Shown here: one piece after another, positions 24,971 to 33,942 of the stretch
How positions within the stretch are numbered: the first letter of the stretch is position 1
Layout of the letters: every line of letters starts with the position of its first letter
Assembly: GCF_003054195.1 (NCBI RefSeq)
Contig: NZ_QBKP01000002.1
Location: forward strand, 327,970-391,969
From: Gemmobacter caeni
Lineage (GTDB): Bacteria > Pseudomonadota > Alphaproteobacteria > Rhodobacterales > Rhodobacteraceae
Direction of reading: 5' to 3'
DNA length: 64,000 nucleotides
Translations under genes and position numbers: made by a program
Notes under the pieces: model-generated
Told to the model about the DNA's origin: nothing
Database searches by the model: none
Seen by the model: only the letters and a program-made list of their open reading frames with translations

Positions 24971-25480
24971 TCAGGCGGCGCGGCTCGCCTGCGCCGTCTC
25001 GATCCTGGAGCGGACCACCGACTCCCCGGTGCGCAGCACGGCTGCGACCTCCTGCGTCACGCGCGCCAGCGCCAGCTCGTAGAGCTGACGTTCCGAATAG
25101 CTCCCACCCGGGTCATCCGTCCCGCCACGGAGGTCGCGGACCACCTCGGCCGCCTGCATCAGGTCCCCGGATCGGATCTTCTTCTCGTACTCCTGGGCGC
25201 GGCGGGACCAGATTCCACGCTTCGAGCGGGACCGTCCGCCGATCAGCTTCATCGCCGCCTCGGCGAGCTCGGGGTCAGAGAGGGCGCGCATCCCGGCACT
25301 TGCGGCCCGGTCCGTCGGGACCATCAGGGTCATCCGCTCCGGGTTCAGGCTCATCACGAAGAGACGGACCTTCGCCCCGCAAAGCTCACGCTCTTCGATC
25401 GCCTCGATGCGGCACACGCCGTGCGCCGGATAAACGACGAGGTCTCCGATCCTGAACGGATCGCCAGAGTCTTTTTTCAT
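24971..25480 (-). CDS. carD: CarD/CdnL-family RNA-polymerase-binding regulator
   Basis: A 169-residue CarD protein. Residues about 8-65 form the Tudor-like RNA-polymerase interaction domain (FRIGDLVVYPAHGVCRIEAIEERELCG, then LFVMSLNPERMTLMVPTDRA). The helical DNA-binding domain follows (RGIWSRRAQEYEKKIRSGDL, EVVRDL, YSERQLYELAL). It matches the short alphaproteobacterial CarD length. CarD stabilises the open complex at promoters through the beta subunit. A second copy on this replicon could bias host polymerase toward its own promoters. The start is fixed by AGGAGA before ATG 25480, inside a TGCGAAAA-containing divergent region. Confidence 0.88.
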   Translation of the reverse strand: MKKDSGDPFRIGDLVVYPAHGVCRIEAIEERELCGAKVRLFVMSLNPERMTLMVPTDRAASAGMRALSDPELAEAAMKLIGGRSRSKRGIWSRRAQEYEKKIRSGDLMQAAEVVRDLRGGTDDPGGSYSERQLYELALARVTQEVAAVLRTGESVVRSRIETAQASRAA

Positions 25481-25626
25481 CAAGAATCTCCTGTTCGGCT
25501 TTTCAGCTCTTGCTCGTCCCAACTGAATATCACATGATGTGCGAAAATTAAATACTGACTCGCAAAATCTAGCCGGAAATCTGGTCCGGAAGGGGATGAG
25601 CCGGTTCAGATCAGAGGGGGTCATCC

Positions 25627-26172
25627 GTGACGGATCCACGCAATACCGCGATCACCTACCGCTATCGGGACGGGTCGAACTACAAGATCTCGCGCACTGT
25701 CATCTTTTCCGGGCCGATCACCCTGGGGGACCGGGACCGGCTCATCGGTGCGATGCTCCCGCCGGAGGACGAGGAGCTCTGGGGGGTGATCATCCCCGGC
25801 CAGATCCGCCTCCAGGATCTTCAGAACCAGTTCTACAAGGATGAGATCCGCGTCCTGGAGGGGCTGCTCGCCCCGCAGCAGGGTCCGGTTCTGGCCCCCC
25901 TGGCGGAGGCGGACCGGGTCAGGTTCGAGACCCTGCTCTCGGAGATGAGGGCGACGAAGCCGATGTGGCGCCCGGATGAGGACCATGTCTATCACGACGT
26001 GACCGACATCGTCCTGACCGAACATGCGCCGACGGACCCCCGCACGATCGAGTCCTTCATCGCGGAAGTCGAACGGGTCAGCTGGGATGAGGACTGGCTG
26101 CCCTCTTTCCATGCCGAGATGGTCGGCAACTACGAGGCGAGCCTTCGTGCCCCGGACGACCCGTCCGCCTGA
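25627..26172 (+). CDS. Hypothetical protein (181 aa)
   Basis: GTG start at 25627 after a purine-rich AGAGGGGGTC site. The protein begins MTDPRNTAITYRYRDGSNYK and has ELWGVIIPGQIRLQDLQNQFY, HVYHDVTDIVLTEHAP, and a tryptophan/aspartate-rich end. It is a compact soluble protein with no known catalytic motif. Divergent from carD, and 58 bases before the ATP-grasp gene, so probably cotranscribed with it. Confidence 0.6.
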   Translation: MTDPRNTAITYRYRDGSNYKISRTVIFSGPITLGDRDRLIGAMLPPEDEELWGVIIPGQIRLQDLQNQFYKDEIRVLEGLLAPQQGPVLAPLAEADRVRFETLLSEMRATKPMWRPDEDHVYHDVTDIVLTEHAPTDPRTIESFIAEVERVSWDEDWLPSFHAEMVGNYEASLRAPDDPSA

Positions 26173-26229
26173 TCCCTCAATCCCGTGACCGTTCCGGGTC
26201 CCACCCCTTCTCAAGAGGCGTCCTCGCTG

Positions 26230-27252
26230 ATGCGAATCCTGTTCAATCACCATCTCTCCTCCCTCCCGGACGTGATCAGCCTGATGCGTGCGGCGGTCCC
26301 GGATCTCGTCGTGATCGCGACCGACCAGAGGGCCGGGCACCGGGTCTCCGAGGTGGCGGACCATTTCGAGCAGGAGCCCGGTACCGACCGGGACCGGATG
26401 CCGGACTGGTATCCGGACTGGCTGCTGGATCGTGCCCGAGGTCACGGGGCGGAGCTTCTGATCCCGTACCGACACCGGGTCGAGATCTCTGCCGCCCGCG
26501 ACCGTCTTCAGACCGGTCCGGTCCGGATCCTTCACGCCGGCACGGCGGAGGTGGTAGACCTGATCGAGGACAAGGGGAGGTTTCTGCGCCGGGCCGAGGA
26601 GATCGGGATCCGGGTCACCCCGTTTCTGACCTTCCTTGACGGGGACGGGTTCTCGCGGGCGCTCGAGGAGATGCGGGATCTGCATCCGGGCCGTCCGCTC
26701 TGCGTGAAGCCGGTCGTGGGGATCTACGGGGCCGGTTTCCGGACCCTCCTGACCGAGGAGGAGGCGCGCCGCCTGGGTCCGGCCGATCTGGGTCCGGTCC
26801 CGATCCGGCCCACGGAGTATCGGGCCCTTCTCGACCTGCACGGTGGCGGCCGCGAGATCATGCTGATGCCGCTGATGCGAGACCCCGAACGCAGCGTCGA
26901 CTTCGCTTGTCTCGACGGGGTCCTGCTCGGCGCGGTCAGCCGCCTGAAAGGGGGCTCGGAGCAGATGGTCGGACCGGACCCGGTCGGGCTGGAGATGGCG
27001 CGTCGACTGGTCAAGGATATGCGCCTCTCAGGTCTTCTGAACCTTCAGACGATGGAGGACCTGGACGGGGAACAGCACCTGCTGGAGCTGAACGGACGGA
27101 TGTCCGGCGGTGTCGGGATCACGGGCCTCTCCGGTGTGAACCTTCCCGGGCTTCTTCTGCGCGCTCTGCGCGGCGAGATCCCGAACGCGCCGGTAACCCC
27201 CGAAGCCACGCATCGCGTGGTCAGGCGGGACCTCTATGCGTTAAGACCATAG
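26230..27252 (+). CDS. ATP-grasp enzyme, Ter-pathway type
   Basis: A 340-residue ATP-grasp protein. Residues about 95-230 form the ATP-binding subdomain (VDLIEDKGRFLRRAEEIGI with the conserved Lys, RPLCVKPVVGIYGAGF as the lysine/glycine loop). The catalytic metal-binding end is QHLLELNGRMSGGVG near residue 288. ATP-grasp genes of this kind belong to the Ter-linked biosynthetic set and probably ligate an amine to the carboxylate product of the phosphoribosyltransferase-HAD-CitE pathway. Here it sits 19 kb from that operon. ATG 26230 was chosen over 26185. Confidence 0.8.
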   Translation: MRILFNHHLSSLPDVISLMRAAVPDLVVIATDQRAGHRVSEVADHFEQEPGTDRDRMPDWYPDWLLDRARGHGAELLIPYRHRVEISAARDRLQTGPVRILHAGTAEVVDLIEDKGRFLRRAEEIGIRVTPFLTFLDGDGFSRALEEMRDLHPGRPLCVKPVVGIYGAGFRTLLTEEEARRLGPADLGPVPIRPTEYRALLDLHGGGREIMLMPLMRDPERSVDFACLDGVLLGAVSRLKGGSEQMVGPDPVGLEMARRLVKDMRLSGLLNLQTMEDLDGEQHLLELNGRMSGGVGITGLSGVNLPGLLLRALRGEIPNAPVTPEATHRVVRRDLYALRP

Positions 27253-27327
27253 GTTCCGTCCCAACCGATTGAAAATCGGAAGAAAAGAGACTGAAAATCT
27301 TTATCGCATAATAGAGATTATGTTAAG

Positions 27328-28128
27328 TCAGGACGGTTCCGGACCGTCCGGGCGCACCGGGGCGAACGGGTCCGCGACGAGGATCACGTCCGGCACGACA
27401 CAGGTTCCGGCCGGATATGTCGGAAGCAGCGAGTCCGGCCTCGTGACCGGTCTGACCTCGGAGACCGTCGTCTCAGGCGCGGGCCCGAGCCCGGTCGGAC
27501 GGGCCCGCGGACGGATCTCGGCGAGATCCACCTCGACCGGACAGGTGTCGAGCGCCTCGATCCCGTCCACCTCATACCGCAGATGCGTCGAGACGCAGCC
27601 GGACCCGTCGAAGTCCCCGTTCAGATAGGCGGTCGCGTAGTCGATCCGGTCCTGAAGGTGGCGGTATTTCGGGTGCGGCGCGAGGTAGCCCCTCATGACG
27701 ATATTCGCCGCCTCCGCCTCATCCTCGGCCCCCCGAAGACGATCCAGGACATGCGCGTAATCCCCCTCGAGCTCATGGACAAGGAACCCGTAGTTCACCT
27801 CATAGCTCATGAGATCACGGCCCGCGGCGTGCTCCACGAAGGCGTCCCGGCGCGGCCCCGTCCACTGGGCATACCCCAAGCCCCCCCGCGACCCCCTGAT
27901 GAGTGGGTTCAGCTCCTGAAGATAGCGGAAGTTCCCGGTCTCCCGCGCGAGGTTGCCGACGAGGCCGGCCGCCTGGACCTCGGTCAGTTCGAGGTCGGTC
28001 TGAAGATCCCCCATCAGGCGTTCGGGAACGGTCACCGGATCCGCGAAAGCGGCCACGGCGGTGCTGGTGATGGCGAGGGCCGCGATCGCGGCCCGAAAGG
28101 TGCGTCTCACGGGGTCGTCCTTACACAT
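27328..28128 (-). CDS. Secreted phage-type lysozyme (tail-lysozyme family)
   Basis: Residues 1-30 form a signal peptide (RRTFRAAIAALAITSTAVAAFADP). Residues about 40-170 match the phage tail-lysozyme domain (LTEVQAAGLVGNLARETGNF with the catalytic Glu, RGGLGYAQWTGPRRDAF). This cleaves peptidoglycan. A Pro/Asp-rich tail with two cysteines (GCVSTHLRYEV, DTCPVEV) follows. It acts in the periplasm, either in lysis or in remodelling for a secretion apparatus. A GTG start 18 bases downstream is an alternative that gives a cleaner signal peptide. Confidence 0.8.
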   Translation of the reverse strand: MCKDDPVRRTFRAAIAALAITSTAVAAFADPVTVPERLMGDLQTDLELTEVQAAGLVGNLARETGNFRYLQELNPLIRGSRGGLGYAQWTGPRRDAFVEHAAGRDLMSYEVNYGFLVHELEGDYAHVLDRLRGAEDEAEAANIVMRGYLAPHPKYRHLQDRIDYATAYLNGDFDGSGCVSTHLRYEVDGIEALDTCPVEVDLAEIRPRARPTGLGPAPETTVSEVRPVTRPDSLLPTYPAGTCVVPDVILVADPFAPVRPDGPEPS

Positions 28129-28238
28129 CTGGCGTCAGACGTAAGGTGCCTGCGCTGATCGAAAATGAGAAACGGTTTCACTCGGTATTTTCGCAGATCG
28201 AGCACATCCTCTTCGGGAACCCGGATCGGAGCAGTTTC

Positions 28239-29120
28239 ATGGTCGACAGGACCCGCGCGATCGCGCCTCCCCCTCCCTTCTTCAGCGACTGCGTCGGCTG
28301 GCCGCCTCATCAGCTCGGCGCCCTCGAGCTTCTGATCGAGGAGTCGGAGGAGATCGGCCTTGAGGCCTTCAGGGCCCGGATCGGCAGGGGACAGATGTGT
28401 GACCTGACGCGCGGGCTCGGCTACGATCGTCACGGCCTCCGGATAGAGGCGGATCATCATGTGCGCTGTGCCGCGCACCCCTCCGGCCCGGTCTTCCTGA
28501 TCCACTCGGCGATCGAACACGTCTTCGCCACCCCGGAGATGATCGCGGCACTCCAGGAGCGTCATGAGTCCGGCATGACCCGCGCCATGACGGAGACGGA
28601 GGCGCTTGTCCTCGTGCATCCCGGCTCGATGTGCGGCTCCGCCCGATCCCAGCTGGGGCGCTCGGAGGCGGACGCTGCGCGCGCAGAGGTCCTCGATCGG
28701 GTGCGCACCCATGTGGGACCCGTTATCGTCATCGACGGCGCGCTCAGCGATGAGCTGTCCCGCGCGGAGAACCGTCTGATCGATGAGGCGGTGGCCAGGG
28801 CCCTCGCCTCCGGCCACGTCGCGGGCCGGATCTGGGGCTGCGATTCAGGGGAGCGGCCCTACCCGTCATGGTCCGGGCTGCGCAGCGACGGGGGCGCGCT
28901 GGTGCATGACGGCCAGGAGGCGGCCGCAACGGATATCGCCCCGCTTCTGAGCGGCGTGACGGTACTGGTGACCGGCGCCTGGGCTGGTTCCAACGAGGGG
29001 TCCGGCTGTGTCAACTCCGTGGCCAACGCGATCCGCGAGGTGCTCGGCCGGGAGGCCCGGGTCGGTATCGACGAAACCGCGCTCCTGATGCCGGAGGAGT
29101 TCGAGGATCCGGAGCCCTGA
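28239..29120 (+). CDS. Hypothetical protein (293 aa)
   Basis: The frame extends back to 28146, but ATG 28239 fits better because the earlier part covers the TTTTCGCA motif at 28188. The product has no signal peptide. Notable segments are FFSDCVGWPPHQ, a MCGSARSQLGRSEADAARAEVLDRVRTHVGPVIVIDGA middle and a VTVLVTGAWAGSNEGSGCVN near the end. Family not recognised. It is divergent from the lysozyme and its stop abuts the stop of the next leftward gene. Confidence 0.55.
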   Translation: MVDRTRAIAPPPPFFSDCVGWPPHQLGALELLIEESEEIGLEAFRARIGRGQMCDLTRGLGYDRHGLRIEADHHVRCAAHPSGPVFLIHSAIEHVFATPEMIAALQERHESGMTRAMTETEALVLVHPGSMCGSARSQLGRSEADAARAEVLDRVRTHVGPVIVIDGALSDELSRAENRLIDEAVARALASGHVAGRIWGCDSGERPYPSWSGLRSDGGALVHDGQEAAATDIAPLLSGVTVLVTGAWAGSNEGSGCVNSVANAIREVLGREARVGIDETALLMPEEFEDPEP

Positions 29121-30602
29121 TCAGTCCGTGGCCGGGCCCACCTCGATCCGGTAGAGCTGATCCGCGAGTTCGGGTTTCACGGCGAGAAGTCGGATCGTCT
29201 CCTGAAGCGTGAGGTCCGTGGGGGTGGTGAGGGTCAGGCGCCCCGCCCTCTCCTCAAGGCTCAGCAGGAAGAAGCGGGCCAGATCGCCGGCGAGCCGCTT
29301 GAGCGCCGGGCGCCAGGGCTCCGGCTCCTCATTGACCCCCTCCTCGATGTAGATCGCCGCAAGGACGCTGACCGGGAACCCGGTGATAAGCTCTATCGCC
29401 CGAAGCAGGCCCGCATCCCGCTGCTCGACCTCCACGCCCGACAGTCGGATCGGGGGGGCAAGCTCCGTGATCGGGTCGGACCAGCTGAGGGCCGCCCGCG
29501 TCTCCGGGTAAGGGCTAACTACCGCCCCCAGCGTGAAACGGGTCGTGCCGACCCCGATCACCTCGGAACTGATCTCCGCCGAGATCCGGCCGCCTTCCGT
29601 TTGGGCGGAGAGCCTGTAGTCCCCGATCAGGTTGGTGAGTGAGCCGCGGGAAAGGCCAGAGGCCCTCTTCGCCGGGATCAAGTCCTCCGGTTTCAGGATG
29701 AGCCCTGCCACTGAGCCGGTGAGTTCTGCGCGGGCCGGGATGAGGGCGTTGATCACGGCGAGCACGCGCTCCCCCGCCGTTCCGCCCCGGGTCCGAAGCA
29801 GAGCGGTCAGTGCGGGGGTCGCACCCAGAGACGCGATCCTGAGGGTCGCGGTCCCGTCGCGGGCCGTCGCGGCCGCCGCACCTCCCGGGAGACGGTATTC
29901 CGCCCCGCCGAAAAGGCCCGTGAGAAGGAGGTCGGGGACCTCCCCGGAGGCGAGCGTGGCGAGATTTCCCGGGAGGGTCAGGGAGGTCTCGTATTGAATG
30001 ATGCTCAGACCAGACTGGTCCGATCGGACCAGCTGGTGATCCGTGACCCTTAAACCGAGGTCGACCGCACAGCCGGAGCCGGTCGCCCGCCGGGCCTTGC
30101 TGACCTCGGCCCGTTCGATCCGGGTCTCCGACCGGACGTATCGGCCCCCCGGTGCGGCGGGCGGGAGCTCCCGCACGAGACGGACCCGCCCCGCCTCCAC
30201 GGCGGCGTCACCGATCCCGGTCGCGCAGAGGTCAAGCAGACGTGACGGGTCAGAAACCGCGGCCAAAAGACCGGGGGCCGCACGGAGCCGGAGGGTCCCG
30301 ATCTCCAGGGCGAAGCGTTTGTCGCTGTCCAGGTTGATGACGAGACCGGTCGCCTCGATCGAGGCTGCGCCGTCTACGGTCCCGACCCGGAGCTGTTCGG
30401 CCCGTGTCCTCACCCCGTCATGGAGGATGAACAGGTCCCGGTAGGTCTCCACCCCGGCCTCGCCGACCCCCTCCGACCAGGTCACCTGGGCGCCCGGGAG
30501 CGCCCCCTTGAGGATCGTGGTGAGCAGCGTCTCCTGGGCCTGGGCCGGCGCGGCGGCGAGGCCGAGGAGGAGCGCGCCCCGGAGGAGGAGGGTTCTGCGC
30601 AT
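29121..30602 (-). CDS. Large secreted periplasmic protein of unknown function
   Basis: The 493-residue protein has a clear Sec signal peptide: RRTLLLRGALLLGLAAAPAQAQ, with AQA-Q cleavage near residue 22. The rest is beta-rich and acidic. Repeated short segments (GAASIEATGLVINL, GTATLRIASLG, ELTGSVAGLILK) resemble beta-strand repeats of export or outer-membrane assembly proteins, but no family is recognised. ATG 30602 follows a GGGACCCC region. A TGCGAAAA motif on the same strand lies about 100 bases upstream (30707-30700). Confidence 0.6.
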   Translation of the reverse strand: MRRTLLLRGALLLGLAAAPAQAQETLLTTILKGALPGAQVTWSEGVGEAGVETYRDLFILHDGVRTRAEQLRVGTVDGAASIEATGLVINLDSDKRFALEIGTLRLRAAPGLLAAVSDPSRLLDLCATGIGDAAVEAGRVRLVRELPPAAPGGRYVRSETRIERAEVSKARRATGSGCAVDLGLRVTDHQLVRSDQSGLSIIQYETSLTLPGNLATLASGEVPDLLLTGLFGGAEYRLPGGAAAATARDGTATLRIASLGATPALTALLRTRGGTAGERVLAVINALIPARAELTGSVAGLILKPEDLIPAKRASGLSRGSLTNLIGDYRLSAQTEGGRISAEISSEVIGVGTTRFTLGAVVSPYPETRAALSWSDPITELAPPIRLSGVEVEQRDAGLLRAIELITGFPVSVLAAIYIEEGVNEEPEPWRPALKRLAGDLARFFLLSLEERAGRLTLTTPTDLTLQETIRLLAVKPELADQLYRIEVGPATD

Positions 30603-30741
30603 GGGGTCCCCTTTCGGCAGGCTTTCAGCATCTCGCGCTAACCTAGCACGACGGGGAGAGAGGTGCGCGCGATCGTCCACAGAAATATACGCGTTCGGCT
30701 TTTCGCAGATCAGTTCTACCTTCAGACAGGAGGCGAGACCG

Positions 30742-31422
30742 ATGAGCAGGATCAACGCACAACGGAACCACATCTTTATCGACGGGCAAAACCTCTACCT
30801 GTCCGCCAAGAGGGCTTTCGGCCTCCGCTACCCGGACTTCGACATCCTCGCTCTCGGCCGTCAGCTCTCCGAGGAGATCGACCCGTCCCTCGAGACCCGG
30901 GTCCGGTTCTACATCGGGATGCCCGTCCGCAAATACTCCCCCATGTGGACCGGCTTCTGGACCAACAAGCTCGCCGCGGCCCGCGAGAGCGGGGTGGAGG
31001 TGGTGACGCGGGAACTGCGCTATCTGACCGAGACGGACCCGAATGCGCCGGGCGGGTACCGGGTTCTCAGCGCCCGCGAGAAGGGGATCGACCTGAGGCT
31101 CGCTCTCGACGTCATGGCGGCGTCCCGCCGCCCTGACTGCGCCAACATCATGATCGTCTCGCGCGATCAGGACTTCCAGGAGGTGGTCCGGGATATCCGG
31201 ACCCTGTGTGACTTCACCCGTCGCGAGATCGGCCTCTGGTCCGCCTTCCCGGAGGTCCAGGGGGAGCCGTCTCTGAACCGGGGGATTGACGGGACCCGGA
31301 TGATCCGGATCACGCGCGAGATCTACGACCGGGTACGGGACCCGGCGGATTATCGGGACCAGATCGCGCCTCCGCGTCCGGACCCGGTCACCGTGGCTGG
31401 CGCGGCGCCCGATCCGGCCTGA
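30742..31422 (+). CDS. NYN-domain (PIN-like) ribonuclease
   Basis: A 226-residue protein of the NYN/LabA type. HIFIDGQNLYLSAK near the start supplies the first Asp/Asn, KGIDLRLALDVM (near residue 120) the second acidic pair, and IMIVSRDQDFQEVVRDI the third. These make up the metal-binding site of this RNase fold. The ribosome binding site CAGGAGGC is strong. NYN proteins cut RNA in processing, decay or defence; no guide as to which is present here. Confidence 0.8.
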   Translation: MSRINAQRNHIFIDGQNLYLSAKRAFGLRYPDFDILALGRQLSEEIDPSLETRVRFYIGMPVRKYSPMWTGFWTNKLAAARESGVEVVTRELRYLTETDPNAPGGYRVLSAREKGIDLRLALDVMAASRRPDCANIMIVSRDQDFQEVVRDIRTLCDFTRREIGLWSAFPEVQGEPSLNRGIDGTRMIRITREIYDRVRDPADYRDQIAPPRPDPVTVAGAAPDPA

Positions 31423-31460
31423 CCGGGACGACATTCGGTCTGGACGCCCCGGCTCGCATG

Positions 31461-31470
31461 TGCGAAAAAC
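31461..31470 (+). promoter_or_regulatory. TGCGAAAAAC motif with no obvious downstream gene
   Basis: TGCGAAAAAC followed by AGAAATATT lies between two convergent stops (31422 and 31547). It points rightward, where the only gene is on the other strand. It could start an antisense or small RNA, or act as a binding site rather than a promoter. Confidence 0.3.
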
Positions 31471-31546
31471 AGAAATATTTTGCTAATTTAGAGCAAGCCT
31501 CATCTCCGAATGCCCCGGGCGTGGCGGCAGGAGCCAGACGGGCCCT

Positions 31547-32038
31547 CTAACGTCTCGGCAGAACGATAACCCCCTGCCCCCGCAGGCGGTGCGCGGCAGC
31601 GACGCTCCCGTCTCGTGCAAGATCCAAAAGACGCGTACGGTCCGGCTCCGCGAGGAAACGTAGAGCCTCCACCATCAGGTGAAACCCGTAGGCGGGCTCA
31701 AGATGGCCGGCGGCCTGGTAGGCGGCGCGACCCACACCGACGTAGGCCGGGATCGGACCGACCCGTCTGACCCGCTCCGGGAAGAGCCCGAGCGAGATCA
31801 GACAGTCCTCCGCGACCTCGAGCGCATCCCGCTCCGTTCCCCGCTCGCGGGCGAGCGCGAGACGCCAGGTGAGCCGGTCAGGATCCACGGGTCTCCGCAT
31901 CGCGCGGGCGATCGCCAGGGCGAGCGATTGTCGAAGCGCCTCGCTCAGGGGGACCCCGCTCCGCTCTGTCCCGGTGGCGACCAGGTCGCGGGCCGGGCCC
32001 AGGTAAGTGTCATCTGTGGCGACGATCACGATGGGCAT
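31547..32038 (-). CDS. Hypothetical protein (163 aa)
   Basis: Starts MPIVIVATDDTYLGPARDLVATG. The product is helical and arginine-rich, with VDPDRLTWRLALARERGTERDALEVAEDCL in the middle. No known motif. ATG 32038 was preferred because the longer frame (GTG 32107) would cover a palindromic TTGCGAAATTTTCGCG sequence at the divergent promoter region shared with 32194. Confidence 0.5.
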   Translation of the reverse strand: MPIVIVATDDTYLGPARDLVATGTERSGVPLSEALRQSLALAIARAMRRPVDPDRLTWRLALARERGTERDALEVAEDCLISLGLFPERVRRVGPIPAYVGVGRAAYQAAGHLEPAYGFHLMVEALRFLAEPDRTRLLDLARDGSVAAAHRLRGQGVIVLPRR

Positions 32039-32122
32039 GAGATCATGCTGCCACGGCGCGAAAATTTCGCAAGCTATCTTTTTCAGGTCGCGACCGGTTA
32101 TCCCCACCAGATCATCCGGGAT

Positions 32123-32140
32123 TGCGAAAATCCGTTTATA
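32123..32140 (+). promoter_or_regulatory. TGCGAAAA...TATA motif before 32194
   Basis: TGCGAAAA (32123-32130), six bases, then TATA (32137-32140), about 55 bases ahead of the ATG at 32194 and in the same direction. Confidence 0.45.
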
Positions 32141-32193
32141 CTTTCACGTCGGATGCGTATCGTCGCTCACACGCCAAAAGGAGGGTCAGCCCT

Positions 32194-33315
32194 ATGCAGG
32201 AAAACATCAGGACGTTCCTCTCTTCCGGTGCGGGCCGGCGCGCCCTACTCTCGGCCGGCGCCTATATCGCCGGGGCTTACTTCGGCTACGTCATGCCGGG
32301 CGGCCTGGAGGCGCTGCACGAGGCTTTCCAGTACGCGGTCTCGCTCAACCCGTTCACGGACCCGATCGCCCAGATCTCGGCCCTTTATGACGGGGCGCTG
32401 CATCAGACCGCGGCGACCCTGCACAGCGTCGGCGAGTGGCTCCAGTCCGTCGGGGTGGAGCTGTCCCAGAGGGTCCGGGAGGAGATGGACAAGGCGCGCG
32501 CATTCCTCGGACCGGCCGTTGATCAGGCGCGAGATGTGTTCTGCGAGACCTGGCGGTCCGGGACCGAGGCGGCCGCCATGCTGCGCGACCAGATCCGGAA
32601 CGCCGCCCCCTCCGCGGAGAGCGTCATCACCTGGACCAAGGAGACGGTGAAGACCGCGATCGACCTGGCCTCCATGGCCGCGGAGGCCTACGGGATCTAC
32701 GAGGCCGGCAAGGCGTTCTACAAGAAGTTCCTGTCGGGCGCGAAGGCGGAGGTGACTGAAAAGGTCGCACAGGCCCCGGAAGAACCCGCCGCGGTGGTGG
32801 AGAAGACCGTGAACCTCAACCTCAACACCGCGATCGGCGGTGGGGCGGTGGCGGATAACGCGATCCGGATCGCTCGGACCCTCCCGGAGACCGCCCCAAA
32901 TCCGACGCGCGGGATCTCGGCGCTCGATTCAGATCAGATTCTCTGGGTCTCGGACCGTCTCACCCGCAAAGTGTCCGACGGACTCTCCGAGATCGGCTCG
33001 GCCACCGGCGCCACCCCTGTTCAGATCTCGATCCTCGCCCCGGCGCCGGGGCGCGAGATCAGGCTGGAGAACGTGGAGGAGGATCTTCGGCATCGGGATC
33101 GGTTTCCGGTCATCAACTGGGGAGAGAGCCGCCTCTCTGAGGACCGGCTGTCGGACCTGAAATGCGGTGCCCCCCTGCGGGGTAACAGTCGAGTGCAGAT
33201 CCGGATCAGCGATCAGATCCCGATCAGGTCGAACGCGAAAATCGTCATCGGTGAGGACGGATTCCTTCGGGTGGACAGGCCCAAGCCGTCCGACACCCCG
33301 GACCTCCTCATGTGA
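32194..33315 (+). CDS. Hypothetical protein with N-terminal hydrophobic segment
   Basis: The 373-residue product has one moderately hydrophobic segment (ALLSAGAYIAGAYFGYVM, residues 16-33), then long amphipathic helices (about 50-180). Next come a VEKTVNLNLNTAIGGG linker and a C-terminal beta-rich part ending in RVQIRISDQIPI and FLRVDRP. The layout suggests a membrane-associated structural protein. Family not recognised. AAAAGGAGGGTC precedes the ATG. Confidence 0.55.
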   Translation: MQENIRTFLSSGAGRRALLSAGAYIAGAYFGYVMPGGLEALHEAFQYAVSLNPFTDPIAQISALYDGALHQTAATLHSVGEWLQSVGVELSQRVREEMDKARAFLGPAVDQARDVFCETWRSGTEAAAMLRDQIRNAAPSAESVITWTKETVKTAIDLASMAAEAYGIYEAGKAFYKKFLSGAKAEVTEKVAQAPEEPAAVVEKTVNLNLNTAIGGGAVADNAIRIARTLPETAPNPTRGISALDSDQILWVSDRLTRKVSDGLSEIGSATGATPVQISILAPAPGREIRLENVEEDLRHRDRFPVINWGESRLSEDRLSDLKCGAPLRGNSRVQIRISDQIPIRSNAKIVIGEDGFLRVDRPKPSDTPDLLM

Positions 33316-33341
33316 GGGGACAACATAAAAAGGAGCGGCGG

Positions 33342-33932
33342 ATGGCCGGACTCATCATCGGACTTTCGGGACGTCGGGGGGTCGGCAAGAGCCGGGTCGC
33401 CGACCACCTGGTTGCGCACCACGGCTTTCGTCGGATCCACCCGTTTCAGGGCGGGAAGGCGGCCTGTGTGGGCTATTTCACCCATATCGGCGCGACCCCG
33501 GACGAGGCGGCGCGGATGGTGAACGGAGACCTGAAGGATCTCCCCTGCCCGCTCCTGCCCGAGAGCCAGACCCCGCGCTACTTCATGGAGCGGCTCGGTC
33601 AGTTCATGGGGGTCCAGATGGGGCCGGACTGGACGATCGGTCAGGAGATCCGGCTCGCGCTTGAACGGGACCCGGACGCGCGTGTCATCGCGGAGTCGAT
33701 CGTCTACGAGGTGGACGTGATCCGACGCATGGGGGGCGTGATCGTCGAGATCACTCGCGACGGGTCCACACTGACCGGGCTCGAGACGGACAAGGCGACC
33801 GCCCTTATCCGGCCCGACCTGCGTTTCGAGAACAACGGGGACAGCCTCGCCCGGCTCGGCGCGGAGGTTGATCAGCTCCTCGAGCGGGTCCTGGGTCATC
33901 TGGAGCCGGACCCGGAGCCGGAGCCGTGCTGA
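33342..33932 (+). CDS. Deoxynucleoside monophosphate kinase-like P-loop protein
   Basis: A 196-residue kinase. The Walker A loop GLSGRRGVGKS (residues 7-17) is followed by a lid-like region and a RVIAESIVYEVDVIRRMGGVIVEITRDG segment, typical of phage dNMP kinases such as T4 gene 1. It would phosphorylate dNMPs after nrdJ has supplied deoxyribonucleotides. AAAAGGAGCGG precedes the ATG. It is followed at 10 bases by the next gene. Confidence 0.75.
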   Translation: MAGLIIGLSGRRGVGKSRVADHLVAHHGFRRIHPFQGGKAACVGYFTHIGATPDEAARMVNGDLKDLPCPLLPESQTPRYFMERLGQFMGVQMGPDWTIGQEIRLALERDPDARVIAESIVYEVDVIRRMGGVIVEITRDGSTLTGLETDKATALIRPDLRFENNGDSLARLGAEVDQLLERVLGHLEPDPEPEPC

Positions 33933-33942
33933 GGGGGATGAG